This document shows, one piece after another, positions 56,653 to 64,000 of a DNA stretch of 64,000 nt. The notes under the pieces were generated by a model. That model was not told the origin of the DNA, ran no database searches, and saw nothing but the letters and a program-made list of their open reading frames with translations. The position numbers and the translations under genes are program-made. The DNA lies in assembly GCA_030522415.1 (NCBI GenBank), contig CM060131.1:11551203-11615202 (forward strand). The letters are read 5' to 3'. The stretch is from Channallabes apus (lineage: Eukaryota; Chordata; Actinopteri; Siluriformes; Clariidae). Each line of letters begins with the position of its first letter. Position 1 is the stretch's first letter.

Positions 56653-57989
56653 CAGAGGTGGAAAGAGTAATAAAATTTTGTACTCAAGTACAAGTACTGT
56701 TACTTCAGTGAAATTTTACTTAAGTACAAGTAAAGTTACTCTTATAAAAATCTACTCAAATAAAAGTAAAAAGTAGATCATTAAAAAATTTACTCAGAGT
56801 AAAAGTTACCGAGTTACTTTTTTATTTTAATTTTTTTAACAGTGGGGGTGATTCTTTTGCTGAATTGTTTTGCCCTTGGGTGTTTCCATGGTCACTCTTA
56901 TATTAACAGATTATTGTTTGTTTTTAAATGTTTGCTGTGGGTGTCGATTGTATATTGATCTGGCTCTGCTTTTTTTTTTTTTTTTTTTGTTAAATATATA
57001 TAAAAAAAAACACACACACACAGCGGGGGTGGGATGAGGCATTCTAGCGTAGTTCAAAAAAGATGAGCAGATATAAATCTCAAACTAGTTGTTTTTAACT
57101 GAAGGAACACCTTTGCATAATAAAGTGGTCACTTAAATATGGTGTTACGTCCCAGTCTAGGGCCAAACAGCAAAAGAATGGTTCAGGGTTCTATTTTAAA
57201 CTGTATGGAAATGGTGGTATATGGCAGAAAGAACTAGATCCAATCATTAACTGATGATATAATGAGGTTTGTATATACAAACACACACACCAGGAGGAGG
57301 ATCAGATTCAGGGTGGACCCAGGCCAAAATAACAAACAAAATGGTATTTATATTTAGTAGCTAGATTACCTGCAAAAAGAAACAACAACAAAAAAACCCC
57401 AGAAACAAAAATACAGGTACCTTCCCGGACTCCCTAAACCAAAAACAGTGAAATTATCTACAAATATATACAAAGACCAACCAAACCAAAGGGACAAAGC
57501 AATAATCAAAGTCAATTGGAGGCAAAAAGTCAAAACCAGAATACACAACCAAATATCAAAACGCCAAAATCACAACCTCTTTCATCTTTCCCGCGTCTCT
57601 CTCCGGGTTCTACTGTACATGGTCGCGCTAGTCGATGACGTCACTCAGGGCCGAAGCAACCGTGTGGAAGGTCAGGTGATGCCGATGTCAGAAAACCTGG
57701 AGTGGAGTCTGGAGCGGCGCGCGACCAGGACATGATACACACACGCGGCGCAACGGAGCATTTATACAAAGCATAACATTTTCATTATTTTAGCATTTTT
57801 ATTCATTTATTTTTTACTCAGTAGCGAATATGATTTAAAATGTAGCGAATTACAATACTTCAAACAAAACGTACTTAAGTAAAAGTAAAATTACAGATTT
57901 TTAAAACTACTTTAAAAAGTAGAAATACACAAAAAAGCTACTCAATTACAGTAACGCGAGTAAATGTAATTCGTTACTTTCCACCTCTG
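56653..57989 (+). mobile_element. hAT non-autonomous element, Tol2-like ends, TSD CTCAATAC
   Basis: Ends CAGAGGTGGAAAGAGTAA and (inward) CAGAGGTGGAAAGTAACG, exact 8-bp duplication CTCAATAC (56645-56652, 57990-57997). Shares its interior with 41594-42814 in reverse orientation (for example GTGGTCACTTAAATATGGTG and GATGACGTCACTC). No transposase frame. Confidence 0.94.
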
Positions 57990-58029
57990 CTCAATACTCT
58001 ACCCCACGGTTATCTACTTTTCATTTATA

Positions 58030-58524
58030 ATGGCTACCAGGAGTGTTAAAGCCGTGAAAAAAGATGACACTGCGACCCCTCTAACAGTCAAGGCTATCTC
58101 AGCGCCGTTAGATAAACACTGCGAAGCGTTAGCGGCTGAAATCAAATCTTCGTTGAGTTTACTGGAAAGTAAACTAGACCAAATTCAAGCCCAAGTAGAG
58201 GACCATGGACAGCACTTACCATCATTGGAACTCGCTACAGATGACCTGAGCCAGCGTGTGACCGAGTTGGAAAACATCTGCTCCGGACTTCGGGAAAACA
58301 ACACTAAGTTAACGGCCAAAGCCTTCTCTCCTGTATCCAGCACGTCTCCGGATCACTCTCTCTACCAATTTTACATTCATGGTGACAAATCTATGAAACT
58401 TTTAGCTAGTCAGGTAAGAGGATTTAGAGCACAGCAACACATTACAAAAATTCGGATGGAGGATGGTACCATCACCACGGACCATTCTAAAATTAATGAT
58501 GCATTCAGGAATTTTTATTCTTGA
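58030..58524 (+). pseudogene. LINE ORF1-ORF2 in-frame fusion from an internal deletion
   Basis: From ATG 58030, residues 1-98 or so are an ORF1 N-terminus: a Lys-rich start, then a heptad-rich coiled coil (SSLSLLESKLDQIQAQVEDH, LATDDLSQRVTELENI). The frame then passes directly into SLYQFYIHGDKSMKLLASQV and TTDHSKINDAFRNFYS, the linker ahead of the RT in ORF2. The ORF1 RNA-binding part and the ORF2 endonuclease are absent, so a deletion of a few kb joined the two genes in frame. It ends at a TGA at 58522-58524. Confidence 0.8.
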
Positions 58525-60831
58525 TTATTTACTTCTGAGTTCCCAAAGGACCATAATTCAGTTGAGAATTTCTTGACTCAACTAGATATCTCAACACTGT
58601 CCCCTGATTCTAGATTAAGATTAGAAGAGCCCATATCACAAGAGGAAATAATTTCAGCTATCTCATCATTGCAATCTGGTAAGTCCCCGGGTCCTGACGG
58701 GTTCCCTGCAGAGTTTTTTTAAAATCATTCTCCTCTTACCTTGCACCAAAACTAGCTTTGGTTTTATCTGAATCTTTTAAGCAAGGTAAGCTGCCCGCGT
58801 CATTTAATGAGGCTCGCATCACCCTCATAGCAAAGAAGGATAAGGACCCAAAAGAGTGCTCTTCATATAGACCAATCTCTCTTCTTAATGTGGATGTTAA
58901 AATCCTTGCTAAAGTCTTGGCTTGTAGATTAGAGAATGTTCTACCCTCAATTATATCTAAGGATCAGATCGGTTTTGTCAAAAATCGCTATTCTTACTTT
59001 AACATTCGACGCCTTATGGATGTCCTGTACACACCATCAGAGGGGATCCCTGAGTGTGTCCTTTCTTTGGATGCTGAAAAGGCTTTTGATCATGTGGAAT
59101 GGGAGTATTTATTTAAGGCTTTAGGAAAATTCAATTTTGGTCCAAGTTTTATCACTTGGGTTAAATTATTATATTTACGCCCTGTTGCCTCAGTTCTGAC
59201 AAATGCTCAGCAGTCTCAACCATTCAGTCTTCAGCGGGGAACTCGTCAGGGGTGTCCTCTTAGCCCATTGCTCTTTAACCTTGCCATTGAGCCACTAGCA
59301 ATTGCATTCCGCAGTTGTAGGGATATATCTGGGATTTGGAGGCAGGGAGAAGAACATAAAGTTTCCCTTTATGCAGATGATCTTCTACTTTTTATATCAA
59401 ATCCAATCTCCTCCTTGCCACCTGTGATGTCATTGCTCAGGGAATTTAGCTACTTTTCAGGATATAAATTAAATTTGCACAAAAGTTAACTTTTTCTGCT
59501 AGATAATACAGCAGTAATACAATTTTCCATTCAACATAGTGAAAAATCAGTTTACCTATATTGGTATTACAATTACAAGGAAACATGAACACCTTTTTAA
59601 AGAAAATTTTATTGGGTTGTTGAACCAAACAAGAAAAGACTTGGGAAAATGGTCACCACTGTCCATGTCCCTGGTGGGCCGCATCATTGCCATTAAAATG
59701 AGTATTCTCCCTAAATTGTTATATTTGTTCCAGTCTGTACCGGTTTTTATTCCCAAATCTTACTTTGGTGCTTTAGACTCAATTATATCTTCTTACCTTT
59801 GGAAAGGTAAACATTCCTGATTGAATAAGTCCCTTCTTCAAAGATCTAAAAGAGACGGTGGCATGGCTCTACCTAATTTTCGTTTTTACTACTGGGCAGC
59901 AAACATTCGATGCGTCATCTTTTGCGCATATTTTCATAACCAACCTAATCGGCCTGCCTGGGTGGAAATGGAGATAAAATCTGTCAAAAATCTCTCTGTC
60001 TCTGCACTCCTTGGATCTGCTCTCCCCATCCCCTCAATTAAATTAATCAATAATTCAGTTATTAGGCATACATTGAGAATGTGGGCTCAGTTCGGAAAGC
60101 ACTGCGGCCTTCTGGGCTTTTCTCTGTCCAGTCCTATCATCTCTAACCATCTCTTCCAACCTTCTTTACATGATCCAGTGTTTCAGGAATGGTACAATAA
60201 GGGCATCAAGCTTTGCAAAGATCTATTTGTTGATCATAGGCTTGCATCGTTTGAGCAGCTTTCTGAAAGGTTTAACCTACCCAACTCTCATTTTTTCAGA
60301 TACCTGCAAGTACCACATTTCCCTGAGGCCCCTGCTGCAAACATTCTAGATAATCTCCTCTGTTTGTCCCTGCTGTGTAAAGGCCTAATATCCACAATTT
60401 ATGGTGGATTGATGGCTTCGAGTCACACCCCTTTGTGTAAAATTAAAAACGCTTGGGAGAAATATTTTAATTTGTCACTATCAGATGATACTAGGAATTC
60501 AATTCTTAAACTTGTCAACTCAACATATATGACATATGCCTGCCACTCTCTATTACAGTTTAAGGTTGTACACAGGGCTCATTTCTCCAAACTTAAACTC
60601 TCCCATTTCTATACAGACATTGATCCTTGCTGTAAGAAATGTAAAAGCAGAGAGGCGCTGGAGGGATGTTTTTAAAAGCTTGTCGTACATATTGAAATGC
60701 AATCTTGAACCAGACCCTCTGATTGCTCTTTTTGGCATCACTGGAGAGCAAGATAAGCATCTAACTCCAGCTAAACAGCGTTTGCTATCTTTTGCGACAC
60801 TCCTGGCCAGGCGTTCTCTTTTATTCAAGTA
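58525..60831 (+). pseudogene. L1/Tx1-type ORF2 reverse transcriptase, broken
   Basis: Continues the RT: SGKSPGPDGFPAEFF near 58675, ARITLIAKKDKDP, ISLLNVDVKILAKVLA, FDHVEWEYLFKAL, RGTRQGCPLSPLLF and the catalytic YADDLLLFI near 59370. Interruptions occur near 58715 (T-run frame change), 59489, 59540 and 59820 (stop). The C-terminal region (59821-60675) ends DIDPCCKKCKSREAL and a small deletion then joins FKSLSYILKCNLEPD in another frame. Not functional. Confidence 0.88.
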
Positions 60832-61319
60832 GAAGGATGCCACGTCTCCCACACACGCCCAGTGGCTCAGAGATAGTACTGTATGTCCTGTTTGTCCCTG
60901 GAGAAGATTCACTACTCAATCCGTTATTCAGACTTGAAATTTCAACAGGTGTGGGGGCCCTTCCTTCGCTTTTTTCATATACATTTATAGTTTGATTATA
61001 ACTTTTATATACTTTTATAGTTTGATTTCTATTTAATTGTTTGTCTGTTTGTTCTCTTTTCACTTTTTTTTGCATGCAGAACAAAAAAACGTCCAGCTCC
61101 ATATCCTTTTTTTTAGTTTTTCTCTCTCTTTTTTTTTTTTTAAATGCCTGGCGTTTAGCCTTTCTTACGCATGTAGAACTAACTTGGAGTTAGGGAGGGG
61201 TGGGATGGGTGCCATAGGGTTTATAAGGTTATAAAATCTATATTGAAACATTACATGTTTACCCTGTTATATCCCTGTTTAAAATCAATGAAAATATTGT
61301 TGAGGAGAAGCAATAGCCC

Positions 61320-61574
61320 TTTAAAGAAATGATGCACACACACCAAACTGGAAGTGAAAGTGTGTGTGTGCGCGCGTGCAATGCATGTGTGAATGGGCGT
61401 TTTATGCGCGTAATATTGCGTTGCAATGCGTTTATTATATCAAAAATATATTGTCATACCAAAGAATAAAGTACCCGCCAACGTGGCTAGTGAGACTAAA
61501 ATAATTACCCGCCACAGCCGAATTTTACCCGTATTTGGCAGGTGGGCGGGTACCTGATATATATATATATATAA
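61320..61574. other. small unclassified repeat
   Basis: Contains GT/GC-rich text and GTACCCGCC near 61471 against GGCGGGTACC near 61545 (an inverted pair), suggesting a small palindromic element; then a short TA run. Confidence 0.35.
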
Positions 61575-62322
61575 CACGTGGATATGTTTAGTTTTAAACC
61601 ATTCCATTGTTGCCCTGGCTTTATGTTTAGCACTTTTGCAGACTCCAAGAGGTTTTCTTCCAAGATTGCCCTGTACAGTATTTGGCTCCCATCAACTCTG
61701 ACCAGCTTCCCTGTCCCTGCTGAAGAGAAGCACCCCCAGAACATGATGCTGCCACCACCATATTTGACAGTGGCGATGGTGTGTTCAGAGTGATGTGCAG
61801 TCTTAGTTTTCTGCCACACATACTGTAGCATTTTGCATTTTGGCCCAAAAGTTCCATTTTGGTCTCATCTGACCAGAGCACCTTCTTCCACATGTTTGCT
61901 GTGTCCCCCACATAGCTTGTGGCAAACTGCAAATGGGACTTCTTATGGTTTTCTGCTAACAATGGCTTTCATCTTGCCACTCTTCCATAAAGGCCAACTT
62001 TGTGCAGTGCATGACTAATAGTTGTCCTATGGACAGATTCCCCCACCTGAGGTGTAGATCTCTGCAGCTCATCCAGAGTCACCATGGGCCTCTTGGCTGC
62101 ATTTCTGATCAGCGCTCTCCTTGTTCGGCCTGGAAGTTTAGGTGGACGACCTTGTCTTGGTAGGTTTACAGTTGTGCCATACTCCTTCCATTTCTGAATG
62201 ATCGCTTGTACAGTGCTCTGTGGGATGTTCAAGGTTTTGGAAATATTTTTGTAGCCTAAGCCTGATTTAAATTTCTCAATAACTTTATCCCTGACCTGTC
62301 TGCTGTGTTCTTTGGACTTCAT
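61575..62322 (-). pseudogene. Tc1 transposase, N-terminal two thirds, broken
   Basis: ATG at 62322 opens MKSKEHSRQVRDKVIEKF. A paired-like bipartite DNA-binding domain follows (helix-turn-helix with ISKTLNIPQSTVQAIIQKW, then GRPPKLPGRTRRALIRNA with an AT-hook/NLS-like GRPP). The DDE domain begins with VLWSDETKMELLG (first Asp) and continues in another frame (GGGSIMFWGCFSSAGTGKLV). Frame changes near 61970 and 61830 break it; the second Asp and Glu are lost. Confidence 0.9.
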
Positions 62323-62692
62323 GGTGTTGTTGCTCCCAATATTCTCTTAGACAACCTCTGAGGCCGTCACAAAGCAGCTGTATTTGTACTGACATTAGAT
62401 TACACACAGGTGCACTCTATTTAGTCATTAGCACTTATCAGGCAATGTCTATGGGCAACTGACTGCACTCAGACCAAAGGGGGCTGAATAATTACGCACA
62501 CCCCACTTTGCAGTTATTTATTGTAAAAAATGTTTGGAATCATGTATGATTTTTGTTCCACTTCTCACGTGTACACCACTTTGTATTGGTCTTTCACGTG
62601 GAATTCCAATAAAATTTATTCATGTTTGTGGCTGTAATGTGACAAAATGTAGAAAAGTTCAAGGGGGCCCAATACTTTTGCAAGCCACTGTA
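61575..62692 (-). mobile_element. Tc1-like transposon, truncated at one end
   Basis: The right end carries the Tc1 terminal repeat (inward TACAGTGGCTTGCAAAAGTA, then TTGGGCCCCCTTGAAC) followed by TA at 62691-62692. The left end is cut within the transposase gene, so the last third of the gene and the second terminal repeat are missing. Confidence 0.9.
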
Positions 62693-63202
62693 ATAATGAG
62701 CCGCAGCTCGTGGTAACAGAAATTCAAGTGAAAAATTAAACTAAATAATAATCACAGTATTAAAATTAAAGCACAAAGCTTGAATATAAATTAAACGTAG
62801 ACTTTTTTTAATGATATATCATAATATAAATAAAATATCTTTGAGTGATATAATTTAGTTGTTTTGCGATTCCCGTGCAGTTTACTAAAACATGTATGCG
62901 AATTCCTAAACCGGGCGCGTGGATTAATTAACCGAGATGCGTTTTTCTTAGCCCTACGCCCATGAAAGGCTCACCGGCGAGCGGTTGTGCGCGGATCACT
63001 GAGCTTTTATGGATTCTAAGAGACAGAGATTTTCCTTATCATAACATGCATTGTATTGTTTTTAATCACTCTATACACAACCCATGATTTATTATGTGAT
63101 TTTACTAGATTTCTTTTATAGAATCATTGTGTATAGAAAAGTTGTTATAGAAAATGGATGACTACTAGTGCTGGTCCATTTTTATAAAAAATAAATTAAA
63201 TA

Positions 63203-63207
<5 letters not shown>
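62693..63207. other. no recognised feature
   Basis: AT-rich with a short GC-rich patch near 62910-63000; nothing recognised. Confidence 0.4.

Positions 63208-63299
<92 letters not shown>
63208..63299. repeat. TA microsatellites
   Basis: Two TA runs (about 63208-63266 and 63276-63299) separated by GTTTTATT. Confidence 0.95.
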
Positions 63300-63556
63300 G
63301 TAGGGAATATTTGATCTTTAGTATGTTTCATGATATTCTGTGTGCGTGAGAACAGAATGTTACTTCTTTCTCTTACCTCGACACAAGCTGTACTTTCGAT
63401 AAACACATCCTATAGTAGTTTATGTTAAAGGTCGTAAAACTGTTGAACGCTCGTAAATGCAGAGCTACTCCCAATTTTATGTTCTTCTTTACCTTATCTT
63501 TTCTAAACATTCCTGACCAGATGCAAACACTCCTGCACCCACCTTTTCTTTGGTTC

Positions 63557-63589
<33 letters not shown>

Positions 63590-63751
63590 ATATATACTCC
63601 TGTCTTCCACAATAAACTTGGAATGTCTCACTAAGCACGGACTTGTGTATTATTGAGGGGTTCCCTGGATCCAGGCGGGAAAGCAAAATACAGGCTGAGC
63701 ACTGACTAGACGGGGTCTAGCAAAACAAGAAATCCTTACAATATATATATG
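63300..63751. other. unresolved, possibly LTR-like, with GT microsatellite
   Basis: A GT run (63557-63587) is followed by TATATATACTCC, AATAAACTTGG and a TGTGTATTATTGAGGGG ending, vaguely like an LTR R/U5 region. No paired LTR was found. Confidence 0.25.
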
Positions 63752-64000
63752 CAGAGGTGGAAAGTAACGAGTTACGTTTACTTGCGTTACTGTAATTGAG
63801 TAGTTTTTTTGTGTATTTCTACTTTTTAAAGTAGTTTTAAGAATCTGTAATTTTACTTTTACTTAAGTACGTTTTGTTTGAAGTATTGTAATTCGCTACA
63901 TTTTAAATCATATTCGCTACTGAGTAAAAAATAAATGAATGAAAATGCTAAAATAATGAAAATATTATGCTTTGTATAAATGCTCCGTTGCGCCGCGTGT
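63752..64000. mobile_element. hAT non-autonomous element with Tol2-like end, cut by the window edge
   Basis: Starts CAGAGGTGGAAAGTAACGAG and follows the arm of 41594-42814 (AAGTACGTTTTGTTTGAAG, ATTCGCTACTGAGTAAAAAA). The right end lies beyond the window. Confidence 0.9.

Larger units (their letters stand above)
56528..61304 (+). mobile_element. L1/Tx1-type LINE, internally deleted, approximate 15-bp TSD
   Basis: GAGAAGCAATAACCC (56513-56527) and GAGAAGCAATAGCCC (61305-61319) differ at one base and bracket the element. From the left: 5' leader split by a hAT element, ORF1 N-terminus fused to ORF2, RT, C-terminal region and 3' UTR. The endonuclease is missing. The RT style (IGFVKNRYS, DAEKAFDHVEW, RGTRQGCPLSPLLF) is that of fish L1/Tx1 elements. 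Confidence 0.85.

Noticed and set aside
909..63299. CRISPR-like or tandem coding arrays among the repeats
   Set aside because: All arrays are simple microsatellites; no spaced direct repeats were found and the genome is animal.

Overview
The window looks like intergenic DNA from a teleost genome, probably an otophysan such as a catfish or relative. The lineage is inferred from the repeat content: V-SINEs of the DANA/HE1/Mermaid kind, L2-type LINEs, an RTE tail, Tc1, hAT and PIF/Harbinger DNA transposons, sushi-type Ty3/Gypsy LTR elements, and long TA, GT and GA microsatellites. No complete host gene was recognised. One short open frame at 12250-12436 (minus) could be a terminal host exon.

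Layout. 1-13 kb: AT-rich DNA with 5'-truncated L2 copies, V-SINEs, two hAT elements with exact 8-bp target-site duplications (4268-5884 and 8006-9400), an RTE fragment with a SINE inside it, and the candidate exon. 13-17 kb: a nearly complete L2 (13232-16719, minus) and a solo LTR. 17-27 kb: Tc1 and SINE remnants, a 71-bp-arm foldback and two more hAT elements (23482-24115, 25259-26737). 27.5-31.8 kb: a two-gene PIF/Harbinger element inserted in an older repeat, whose uninterrupted paralogue lies at about 49.8-50.2 kb.

32.3-48.3 kb is one minus-strand L2-type LINE (esterase-type ORF1 plus endonuclease/RT ORF2) cut into pieces by three later insertions: a sushi-type Gypsy element (Sushi-1, 35796-41137, TSD ATAGT), a hAT element with Tol2-like ends (41594-42814, TSD AATATTAT) and another L2 (42848-46500, TSD TTTA). 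That last L2 contains a further LINE fragment. 50.3-55.9 kb is a solo LTR cut by a second sushi-type element (Sushi-2, 50636-55849, TSD CATAA). 56.5-61.3 kb is an internally deleted L1/Tx1-type LINE with a hAT element in its 5' leader. The rest holds a Tc1 remnant, microsatellites and the start of another hAT copy.

The most interesting signal is in the two sushi elements. Neither has a tRNA primer site. Two bases after each 5' LTR lies a 9-mer that is perfectly complementary to a 9-mer in the LTR, 31 nt from the start of the TATA box, where the RNA should begin. The two elements differ at one position of this pairing and the change is compensated on both sides (GTTCGTTCA with TGAACGAAC; GTTCGTCCA with TGGACGAAC). 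This is the signature of Tf1-style self-priming. The gag start codon lies in the last bases of the 5' LTR and the pol stop lies inside the 3' LTR, so the primer site and polypurine tract are both protein-coding.
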